DNA of 64,000 nt from Hanleya hanleyi (taxonomy: Eukaryota > Mollusca > Polyplacophora > Lepidopleurida > Hanleyidae): assembly GCA_036873755.1 (NCBI GenBank), contig JAVTVY010056900.1:124001-188000 (forward strand), written 5' to 3'. The notes beneath the pieces were generated by a model that was given only the letters and a program-made list of their open reading frames with translations, ran no database searches and had not been told where the DNA came from. The translations under genes and the position numbers were made by a program. Position 1 is the stretch's first letter. Every line of letters starts with the position of its first letter. This document shows, piece after piece, positions 21,801-33,800 of this stretch.

Positions 21801-24800
21801 ATGGCTTGACTAACCAATATGAGATACTAAAGAGTTTACTGCCGGGTCAAAACTTCAGAGAAGCAAAACAGTTTTCCACCCGTCTACATTTCTAATGAAT
21901 ACTATTCCATAGCCTAATGAAATTTAAAATTAAAGAATTAACGAAGTGTTTATTACATGTACAAATTTGTTAGTTTGTGAGCCAATTTTATCTACAGAAA
22001 CAAAATTCATTTTCATCTTCAATAAAACATGTAAATTTACTTACCTTTGCAGATATGAAGACGCCTGTAAAGCTTTGGAAGCTTCACACGATAAACTATT
22101 CTTTGGCACAAAAATCCAGGTGGTCCCCCACGAAGGACTAGGTAAGCAGGGTAATTATTATTCTTCTTCTTTTCACATTCAAGCTTGTTTGTCATACATA
22201 TCAGGGATATTTAAGGATAATGTACACACTATAAAAAAAAAGGGGGGGGGGCGATCAGTGCGACTGCTAAATTACATATACAGCATAATGAATATAGTTG
22301 AATTCTTCCAGATTGCGTGTTAGTCTCAGCTGTCTGTCTGAGCAGTAACTGACCAATGAACCAAAAAAAAGTGACTATGGTGGGATGAGTTGTAATTTGA
22401 CTGTATGATGTCTTTGGTTCAGTGTACATACAGTAACAGAAACTAATTTATATGGATAAAAGCAAGTAGAAGCACTGGAAGAGGGAGAAGACTGAAAGTT
22501 TGGATGGTTTATTTTAATGAAGAAAATCTGTACTTCAATTTTATCTAGAATATTCTTCTAAAGCACTTGCCAAATTTTTTTGAGAATTTTTAGCAAAAAC
22601 TACTTTGTATTGAATCACTTCTGTTCAGAAAATGAAAGTAAAATGTGAGATGTCCATCATTTGTATTGTGTAATTATTGCCACTGATGTTCAAGGTAGCT
22701 TCGATTAGTTGAGTGTTGCTTTAAAGTCTGTTCATTTCCGACCACCGTTCTACATGTAGAAGTAGAGGACAATGAGTTCCGACCCCCAGAGGCTGAACTT
22801 GATGAGTACCACCCCAAGGCCACAAGGACGCTGTTCGTTGGGAACCTTGAGAAGGATATAACCACCCAGGAGCTTCGTGACAAGTTCAAATGTAACGGGG
22901 AAATAATCGTGAGTTACAGTGAACCCGTTTCCATGAAATGATGGGTTTTTGTTTTTAAATTTTTGCATAAATTGAAAGCATCAACCAAAAACTGAGATCA
23001 CTTGAGCGGAATTACTTTATCTTTTATTCATTCTTCACTTCGTTAGGTAAACTAAAATGTGAAACATGGCTGGATATATTTTATAAAAGGTTCAACTCTT
23101 GGAAATATACATTACAAAGTAGTGGTCTATTGTATGTATATAGGTTTTCTCCAAATTTTCAAAACAGTTTGACATGGTCACTTTATCTTGGCCTTCAGTC
23201 TCCGACCGATCAAAGTGAAACACACTATTTGATAAGAACTGATTCAGTAGGAAAACATGACAGTTGTCTTGGAAGAAAATAAGGATGGACCATGGAAATG
23301 GTATTAATTTCATAGATGTTTTTGGGGTGAATTTGAGTGTCTCATTCTTTAGCTTCATTCTTCGTTACTTATTTGATTTATTTAAATGATTTCTACAGGA
23401 TATTGATGTTAAACGTCAGGGTGCCATATCAGCCTACGCATTTGTGCAGTACGCAGACATCACGAGTGTGGTGAAGGCACTACGATGTATGGATGGGGAA
23501 CATATTGGCCCAAACAAGATTAAAGTACGGGAAATTTTGTCGAGAATTCAAGTAGAGCTAGCAGCTATGATGTGACATATTGATAGAAAACAGTAATTAT
23601 TGCTGAAAAATTAGTATAAATAGTTTAAGGTATGCTTAATATTTTTCTCTCTTGTTTGATGATGTTAAACTATGATTGCATGTATATAAACAAACAAATG
23701 GTAGTGCAGAGAGAGGTTAATTGTTCACTTCATTTTCTTTCGGACATGTGAATGCAGAAGTTAATTGATTGCATTATTTGACCAAGGTCATGTCGTAGGG
23801 TCACGAGTAACCTGTTTTGCTTTAAATTTTCAGTTGGGTTTTGGGAAAAGTATGCCCACACCTTGTGTCTGGCTGGACAACGTGGCAGAGCCCGTTACAG
23901 AGAGTTTTCTGTGTAGACAGTTCAGCCGTTACGGAATCGTCAGTCATTCCGTTATTGACAAAGCTAAACAACGTGCACTGGTATACTTTGAAGGCATGGA
24001 TACAGCTCAGGCGGCAGTCAATGAAATGAGAAATCGCATCTTCTACAAGAAAAAAATTCAGGTGGGTTATTCCATCCTGTTCACATGATTCTGTCTTTCA
24101 CTGGTGTAATAATATTTATGGGCTTCTGAAAACTGGATGTTAGATCCCAGCATTCTATGTATTCTAGGATGAAATCATTCAGGCATGTCCTCTAGTATGA
24201 AATAATTCAGAAATGTCTTCTAGGATGAAATAATTCAGACATGTATTCTAGGATGAAATAATTCAGGCATGTATTCTGGGATGAAATAATTCAGGCATGT
24301 ATTCTAGGATGAAATAATTCAGGCATGTATTCTAGGATGAAATAATTCAGGCATGTCTTCTAGGATGAAATAATTCAGGCATGTATTCTAGGATGAAATA
24401 ATTCAGGCATGTATTCTAGGATGAAATAATTCAGTCCTGTATTCTAGGATGAAATAATTCAGGCATGTATTCTAGGATGAAATAATTCAGGCATGTATTT
24501 TCTTCATTTCTGTTTGAAACATTCCTCACTAAGATGTTATATAAAAAAATACTTATCTTTCAAAGAAAAAAATATATCCCACAGTTAACCAGGATCTTGT
24601 CAATCTTTCACTCAATGGGGGACTTGCACTATACATGCTGCCTTGGTTACCATTTCTGTTCTGTCCATTTCACACCTTTCCAGTTATGTCAGCCAGTCGA
24701 TGTTCATGATTGGAACTTCTGTTTTATTCACTGCCTGTATTGTGCAATTACAAGCATCTGGTCTGTCATCCATACTTCAGCTGTCATCCATTAAAGAATA

Positions 24801-27800
24801 TCCGTGTCCATAATCCTGAGACCTATTCCATATTCCATATAACAACAGCATAAGCATCAAATTCAAAAAGTCAATCATAGTATACATAAACATAGGTTAA
24901 TTTCCTGCAGGAGAGAAGCGGTCAACAGTTTTCAATGATGCCGGCAAGACCTCATGATGTAACAAAAATGTCAAATCCGTATCGCTGATCAGTATTCTTA
25001 AAATTCATATGATATTCGTTGTAAAGTCGTCATCTAGTGAATTATGTATCTCAGTCACACTTTGATTGTGACTGTTCATATGAGCACCATGCTTTGATTG
25101 TGACTATTCATATGAGCACCATGAGGATGTTGAAGTACGTGGGTTCATACGGCCCCTAGCCCCGGGTCCCTCTTTGATTATTTGGTGGTATATTTCTTAA
25201 AGTTTCAATTAGTCACCAGTTGTATTTCAGATCATTTAATATGGTATTGAATATTTATCCAAGATATTCACCATTTTGGATGGCAAGTAAATTTTTCAGG
25301 CATTTGGAACTCCACATTTCTGTACTTGTACATTTATGTCTATTTTATTTTTATTTTAACAGATTGACTTCGCAAGTCGTGACTGTCAGACAAAATTCTT
25401 CGAGAAGATGGAACGGACAGGACAGTTGCGTCAGGGCGAACGGCCGGATGAAAGAGGGGGAAGAGTTTATAAACAAGGGTTTGAGTATTATAATGAGCCT
25501 TTTAGGGAGGAGGCTGGAGCTGGGAGAGGTGCAGGCGGTGAAGGAAGAGGCGGAGGAGGTGGCAGCGGTTCTGGAGGGTAAGACAGCAGTTCAAATTCAT
25601 ATTTTCACTTATATTCTTTTGTGAATCGGATTGCACTCCAATGGTGTAGTGGTTATTGTGTCTGCGATGAAAGTAGGTCTGAAGTTTGATTCTGGGTCAA
25701 GTCATACCTAAGACTGCAAAAACAGAACTTGTGGTAACATCTCTTATTTGACTATATTTTACGAATAAAACTTTTATTCGATTACCATCAATCTCCTTCC
25801 TTTTAAATCATTCTCTGCTCCTTTTACCTTGGAAATATCTTTTAAGAGATTGCTCTTCTTTTTACAGATTTAAAATATTCTATTTTCCTGTTGCAGGAGT
25901 TTTGATGGTCGTGGCCCAGGCTTCGTTCCAGTGTTCGAGGCCGGTAGTCAGCCGCGTGGGCGCCGTGGTGCAGGGTTTCGTGGCGGCAGAGGAAACAACC
26001 CAGGACGAGGAAATAATTTCCGAGGCGGCAGAGGCTCTCGTGGTGGGAAGGGAAATTTTTACCCAGAAGGTGGCAGTGGCGGCCAGTTCCCTCCGGGAGA
26101 GGAGTTCCGAGAAAGGAGATCAAGGTAGGCTTAGTTCATTGTTTAAATGTGTGAAATGCTTGGCGCATTGAAATCGAGAAGTGATTCAGTCCGTCAGAGC
26201 ATTGGTAGGAGGATGGATAATGGGCAGCATTGCTCACAGTCGGCCTCATTCTTCCTGGTTCAAACCTGTACAGGTATGCCCAGATAGATTATATTTGGCC
26301 AATGTATAAATAGATGAATCTCTTTATTCAGTTAGGTTGGCTCCAATAGATGGATTTCTTAAATCTGCCATATTAAATAATTTTGTCTTCATATTGAAAA
26401 ATGAATTATGTGTAACAATAACTTTGTAATGATTTACAGAACCTGTCAATTGCAACAAGAGAGTGTACCTTTTGCTGCTGGTAACTAATTCTCTGTCTTC
26501 TTATTTTCCAGCCGGCAGTTTGATGAAGAATTCAGTCAAGGCAGCGGCTCTTATATGGAGGACTCTTACGAAAAAGAGCTTCGTGAATATGGCTGCAGTC
26601 AGCGAGCCAGGGAGCGAGGCGGCAGTGGGCCCAGAAGAAGGGGTGAGCGCAGTCCCAGTCCGTTCTTTGATCGACACGATGGGATGGAGGAACCATATGA
26701 TGAGCGATTCAAGGATGGTTACCCAGACAATTTCAGGGGCAGTGAAAGCCCGCTTAGTCAGAGGGATTTTGAGGAACGATTTGACTTTGGACCATTCATT
26801 CATTCCAGGGAACATCCACCACCAGACCGCGAGAGGCGGAAAGACGGTGGTGGGTCTAGGGACCACAGTGTGGATAATGGCAGTAGTGGGCAGTATAGCC
26901 GGACTCAAACGCCTGTCCCCAGGAGCGATAGCTTAAGCCCACCTCCCCGGGACAGGCAGAAAGAAAATATATTACCTAGATCAAGGACTCCTCCGACACC
27001 CACTCAAGAAGAACCGCCGATGTATCCACACGGCTTTCCAAGTGGAAGACCGGAAAATGTTATGGACTTTGAACAGTCTTTCCGCGATACGGAACGCTCG
27101 AAAGAGCTGAGACGGAAGCCTACCAAGAGTGGTGATGCACCATCTGATTTGATTGAGCGAGGTGACATGGACAAGGAGTCCTTACGATCAACGTCTCTCG
27201 CAGGCAAGCCACGGTTGTCCTCAGAAATTGGGATGTTACCTAAAAAAATTCGAGGCAGTGGCACTGGTGATGGCTTTGACATTGGCAAGTGTGACAGTGT
27301 AGACTCCGTTGTTGTCAAACCGAGAAAACGGAGTCATGAGGAGTCAGAAAGCCATACCACTACTGTTCCTGGTGGACCTTTGTTTGTGAAGTTAGAACGC
27401 CAAACAAGTCGTACGTCAAGTGGACATGGTGCAAGACCCGCAGAAATGTTAAAGTCTGTGGTTGAAGTTGGTGTTGTTAAGAATAGAGACAAGGCGAACT
27501 GGACATTACCATCCAAACAGGATACCATGTTGAAGAAGGACGATAAACCACAGGTGGTTAAAGAGAAAGGGCAGGCATCCAGCTCAAGTTCGAGTAGCCA
27601 TGGCTCTGAACATGGAGAAAATGAACTTTCTAAACTGCAGCGTGAAAAATGGCTGCTGTTAGAGAAGTTAAAACAGTTGGAAGAAGGTGGAAGTACAAGT
27701 GACAATGAATCCACTTCTGCTACGGAAGAGGATATCCGTCGAGTTGTGGCCAAGAGACCAAAGTTAGATGAACAATTGACACTGAAAAAGGATCTTACCA

Positions 27801-30800
27801 AGTTAAAAGGGAAAGAGGAACTTAAAATCAAAGTGGAAAAATACAAAAATATTGTGGGAATTGACATTAGTCAAAGTTACCGCAAGCAAATGGAAGCGCG
27901 GAGACGCTTGGAGAAAAAGGAAGGTACCCATGTGGCGGGCCCACCTTCTGTGATTAGTGCTGTGACTCGACCATCGTGTATTGTGAAAAAAGACACTCTA
28001 ATACCTAGCCAGCTAGAAGTGGAAGAAACAGATGAGAACATAGATACTGCTTCTCCTCCAGAAATTCCAACGGAATTCTTCAGAAAAAAGAGGAAAGGCC
28101 TCGAGGGATCTGGCCTGGAGGCTGGGCCTAAGAGCCGTCCTTACAGAACAAAAACTTCAAATGATATTTTCAGCAGTGGTGATGAAAAGGACATTTCTAA
28201 AAACTTTCAAGACAAACATTTTATCGCTGAACCAAAGAAAGTTGAAGTGCGCGATCCTGGGGAGATGTCCTTGGGGAAACATTTTGAACTTGTACATTTA
28301 GATAGGTTAAGAAGTAATGAAGAAAAAGATGGAAATCCAAGGACTTCAGATCACGATTGCAGTGATCCAAATTTGTCTAAGGGGAGTCCTAGAGACAAAA
28401 GAACATTAGAGCATCAGTCCTCCATATCCAGCCTCTCTGGTAGGCACTCGGATGTCTCGAGAGACACTGTGGATATCGTCGGTAAAATGTGTGGTGATGC
28501 TCCTGAACCAGTGATGATTCCTTGTATGGAGGATGCTAGTGCTGAAAACCTCTGTGATCCACGACAGGAACATAAGAAGGAAGAGGACCCGGTGTTATTA
28601 CCACTTCCTATGTTTGCGTTGAAGTCCTTCAGTCCATCTCCTGCATCGTCCCCTCACACGACGTCGCAGTTCCATGGTGGTTCTGTGGGTGGACCCAAGT
28701 TGCAGTCGCCATGCTTTTCTCCAAACAGTAGTAAATCCCAATCTCCAATGATGTCACCGACAGGTCATGGACCAGACCATATTAGGCCTCCAGTTATAAC
28801 TTCTGTCGAGGCCAAACAACCCCTGCTTTTACATATACCCGAATTGACCGAGCCACCCAAAGTTGTGCCCGAACCCACCACCAAGGCAGATACAGAAACC
28901 AACCCTGTAGAGCGGGAGAGAGAATCTACTCCCATGCCTGGACCACAAGACCATGATAGTGTCTCAGAAGGTAGCCCGGAAGAAAGACCGCCCTCGCCCA
29001 CAGGTCTGACTGTTGAGGAGAGGATACGATTGATCGACGAAAAACTGAACTTGTACAATAAGTACAAACGGAAAAAGAAGGACCCTGGTTCAAATTCAGG
29101 GGGTATTGTGTTCGGCGGTGTGAGGAAAGAGCCCTCAGACATGGTTAGGAGTTTGCTTAACCGCTCCAGCATTTTCGACCAGGATTCCAAACGTCTAGAG
29201 CAGATAAATGAGAAGTATGAACCCAAAGACGTGAACATTTGCTTTGAGCAGACCCCTGTCAAGCCATGTCGGACAAAAGCAGCTGTGAAGGAGATGCCGA
29301 ATATGTTAAGTTCGGTATCTTCTGGCACACCTCATGGTCAGATTGTAGGGCCGACAGATGTTGGAGCACAGCAGTTGGGCTCTTGGGAAACACCTGGTGG
29401 TACCAGTGCAAATCACCCGTTGAACATAGCTACCTCTCTTCAAGTTTCGCCTGGGACACCTCTACCAAAACTTTCACCTGATCCTTCTACCTCAGCCTGG
29501 AGCCATGCTTTGAATTCGCCCATTAAGAAGTCTGGGGAATCGAATAAACTACATGTGACTGAACAACACCTGGCTGCAGGCCCGCTTCAGAGAGAGTCTG
29601 GAAACCATTTACAACAGGGCTCCATTTACCCAGTTCCCACATCTGTCAAACGTACGGAATCTGCCTCGTCGAGCAGTAGCAGCACTCTATCAGCAAGTCC
29701 CATAACGCCAGGCCCAACCATGTCAATCCAAGGGACATTAGGACCCCCTAAAGAATCGTCCCATGGCAGTGGAAAGAAAGAAGGTAAAGACATCCCACAT
29801 GACCATGGCCCACCATTACTAAAGAAAGAGTTGAGCAAGGATACCAGCAGTTCCACTCCTTTGAAACGCAAAGCGTCCCATGACCATGATTCCTCAAAGC
29901 CCAAGGAAAAAATTGCCAAATCAGACACGAAGACCGGATTGTCTAGTAAAGCATCTGCTGCTGCTAAGGCTGAAGAGGCAAAAGCTGTCCTGCTCAAACT
30001 CTTCGAAGTTGAGAAAGGGCCATCAAGCATAGTGAAGGATAAGACAGAGACGGTTTCCAAGTCAGATGATAAGGAACAAGAGAAGAAAAACAAGAGAAGT
30101 GAAGATGGCAACAAGAACTCAGAGAAGAAGCAGTCGTGCAGTAAGTTTGCTACAAAGTCACCAGACAAAAAACTCTCCAAGCTGAGCAGCACTGAAGGCG
30201 ATGAGAAGGATAGTCATAAAGATTCTGAGAGGAAAAGTAGCCAACATAGTACTAAGAAATCTGAAGGAAAATCGTCCAAATCCAGTGACCCATCATGTAG
30301 CAAAGAAAAGCATAAGGAGGACAAAGGGAAGAGGCTCAGCAAGGACTCAAGTGCTGAAAGTGATGCAGCCGAGAGCCGGAGCCAGGAAAAAGCCGAGAAG
30401 AAAAAGGACAAAGAGCGAGAGAAAGAGAAGGACAAAGATAAACGCAAGGACAAAGAGAAGCCCAAGGGCAAGGAGAAGAAAGACAAAGACAGGGATAAAG
30501 ATCGCGATAACAGCAAAGATAAAGACAAAGGGTCCAGAGACGATGACAAGAAGTCTGAGAAGAAAGACAAATCAAAGGATAGAGATGATGGCAAGTCTGA
30601 GAGGAATTCCCATGACCACAAGGACAAAGATAGAGAAAAATCAAAGAAGAGCAAAGATAATGATGGTTCCAAACATGCTGATGGAGGATCCAAGAAGAAG
30701 GAAGACAAAGAGAAGTCCAAGTCTGCTAAACACAAATCCTCAAAGACGGACAAAGATAAAAAGACGGAAAGGGGTAAAGGGAAGGAAAGTAGTGACAAGA

Positions 30801-33800
30801 GGGTGGGAAGGGAAGAGAGGAAAAAAGAGAAGAAGTCCAAACTACCATCTGGTCTGACAGAACAGGACCTTGCTGTCTTCAAGGAGTTTGAATTTGGAGA
30901 TGAATCCATGTATGACAAGGTCAAGAGACGATCCAACAAGGACAACAAAGAAAAGGAGCTGGAAACCATGAGGCAAAAACTGAGCCAGTTACAGCGAAGC
31001 CGCAGGAAACGGGTGAAGCACAGTAGAAGTGACGAGACCGAGAGCAGTGTTCAGAACTCTGATGAGGAAAGCGTTGCATCGGCCAGTACAGCCAGCTCAA
31101 AGAAAGAACGGGCTGAATCAGCTACTATAGGCAAGAGGAAGAAACCTTCCAGGGTGGTGATTGAGAGTTCCTCTTCCGATGAAGAAGACACCAATCCAGC
31201 TTCCATGTGTAAGTTCCCATCGCTGAGTGAGGAGGAGGAGAGAAAACTTAATAAACCCAAAAGCAAAAGTCAGGGAACGGCAAAGAGACGACCCAAGACA
31301 GATTTCTCAAGATCTGAGATATTCTCTCTATATTCTGATGATGATGATGATGTCGTCATAGAGCCTGAAAACCCCCAAAAGTCACCTGTGAAACGACAGA
31401 AGAAGAAATCAGGGGACACTGCATCAAAGGTTAGAGAAGACTTGCCCAAGATTGAGGAGGATGAAACAGAAAATGGTGATAAAGTGGAGGAAGACTTAAC
31501 CTCAAAGACAAAGGAAGTGTTGTTACCTAAGGTGGCTCAAGATCTGCCAAAACCCTTTCATTCAGAAGATGCACATGCCTATAAAGCAGACAGTGAAGGC
31601 AGCAAATCTGATGTCGAGGAAAAACCGAAGAAGCAGAAGAAGAAAAAAGACAAGAAAATTAAAAATTCCGAGATTGAGAAAGGTTCATCATTGGAAAAAT
31701 CCAAAGACAAAAAGAAACTGGGCAAAGAAAAGAAAAAGAAGAAAGATAAGAGCTCTATGGGGAAAAGTGCTGAAAAAAGTGTTCATAAAGAGGAGCCCCT
31801 GAACCAACCAAGGTGGGATAACCCTGACCATCATGATATCAGTGCATCAGAATCAACCACATCACAGCAACCAAGTTGTGTTAGTTCTTTGCATGTGGAG
31901 ACAGAATACAATGAGACTTTTACAACTGAGGTGGTTTCTCCCCACCATGTCTACGACCTTAAGCCGAGCAAGTCCGAGTCGCTTTACCAGAACATTGAGC
32001 CAGTGCTGCAGAAAGTCGATTTCTGCCCTGAGAAATTGTTGAGTCCTATTGCCGAACCCATTCCTCAACCAATAGAAACACGCCGTCATAACGAGGAGAA
32101 CATCCTGCAGAAGCTGGAGACAATGTTCCAGGCTACAAAACAAGACAACGAAGTGCATGTTCCCAAGCAGAAAGAAGATACTTTCGTCCACATAACAGAA
32201 AAACCTGTATCACCCAAGAAGGAGACCAAATCCCCTGCTATTGAAAACACTCAACCGATTTTTCAGAAGTTTGACATTCCATCACAAAAGAACAAAAAGC
32301 AACATTTGGATCTGAAAGTGAAGAAGGAAGATAAAAGTGTTGGCAAGAAAGAGGAAAAGATTAATGTGAAGAAAACTGCTGAAGAAGTATTTTCATTCAA
32401 TGAGAGTGATTCTGATGACCTAAGAAGAGAAGGCCCATACGTTCCACGTAAAAAGAGTGTGGCACGTATTTTGTTGCACTCTTCAGAAGATGAAGAGCCC
32501 GTTGATGACCAGAGACAAAAGAACAAGAAAGTCAAGACAAAAGATGTTGACAAGAAACTGATTATTGACAAATTCCCAGTAGAAGAGCTGCGCTTATTCC
32601 CACCAATTTTGCACAAGATTACATCCGAACCAGTCATTTTCATGGATAAAGTTGAGAAAGTAGAAAAAACTAAATCCAATAAGACAAAGAGAAAGAAGGA
32701 GAAAAAAGAGAAAAAGAAGAGGGACCTGTCACCTCCCAGAGACCTTGCAAGAGAGGAGGAACATCTAATAAAGAGTAACTTTCCAAACTCAGATTTCCAC
32801 TTTAATGACACTACATGTATATCCGTCAACGAGAATATCGTCCTTGATGAACACGAAGGTATTTTTACCAAAGAAGTCCAGATAGAAGAAACTAAGATAC
32901 CAGATCAAGTTACTAAGATAATAGATCCAGTTGAGGAGACACCATGGCTAGTTCAAAATGATTTGCATGTAGTGGAGACTGAACCAACCCAAAAAGTTGA
33001 AGATGGTCCCCAACTACCACCACCGCCTGCCCCACTTCCCAAGGCTCCTGAACCTTCGAAGAGAGGGCGCAAAAAGAAAACCAAAGCTCCCAAAGATAAG
33101 GCCCATGGGGATGATCAGAAAAAGGAAGACAGTGCAACACCTGTGATAGAGAACCTCATTGAGGAAGGACCAGTATCAAAGCCTGAAAAGAACCTCCTAG
33201 ATGACTTGTTCTCAAGTATTCCAGCTCATGCTTCAGAAGTCCCAAAAGAGGAAAAAGCAGCAGAGCCAGTCCAACCTGAACCCACTGAACCAGCTTTTGT
33301 GGATGAGACCAATGAAGCAGTGAATCAGTTGTTGAACACCGAGACTCAGAACCAGGAGGCTGAAGAGCTGAAAGCTCAGAGGGCCCAGCAGGAGATGGAA
33401 GCTGCTGTCGAAACTATCAAGGAAAAGCCGCCCGGAAAGGGAAAACGTAAACGACAACGAAAAGAGAGTGGCAAACATTCTTCAGAACCTGCTCTTGTTG
33501 TCAATGAACTAGAATCACATACAGTTGAAGAAACTAGGCCTTTAGTTATCACTGAATGTGTGGAAACCTCTGTTGTTGAAGAACTGCTAGAAAAACCTGA
33601 GGATACAAAGGAGGCAGAAAAAGCTGTTGAAGAAGTTGTAGAGCAAAGCACTTATTCAACAGACATGGGCTTCTCTGCTGAATTTGAAGACCCCAAGGAT
33701 GATGAAAGTATAGCCATGGCAGAAGATGAACTGGCACGTGCTGTGAAGGTTATAGAGGACAGTCTTGCATTTACAATGGCAGATACGATACCAGATAATA

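Larger units (their letters stand above)
24062..25362 (+). other. spen intron (1,301 bp)
   Basis: Contains the 28-bp minisatellite (24156-24500) and one copy of a dispersed repeat (24747-25056). Acceptor TTTTATTTTAACAG at 25349-25362. Confidence 0.8.

Noticed and set aside
26165..26280. Possible tRNA or SINE head in the intron before the giant exon
   Set aside because: Only a weak B-box-like GGTTCAAACCTG is present; there is no convincing A box at the right distance.
30201..30857. 218-codon + strand frame of nearly pure Lys/Arg/Thr
   Set aside because: It is the +1 reading of the AAG/GAC-rich spen tract. The true frame is fixed by exon phases on both sides.
30214..30969. 251-codon minus-strand frame rich in Leu/Ser, plus several 100-200-codon minus-strand frames across 26.5-35.5 kb
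   Set aside because: They are the complement of Lys/Glu/Asp/Ser-rich spen codons; their composition follows the sense strand and they have no independent domain or splice signals.
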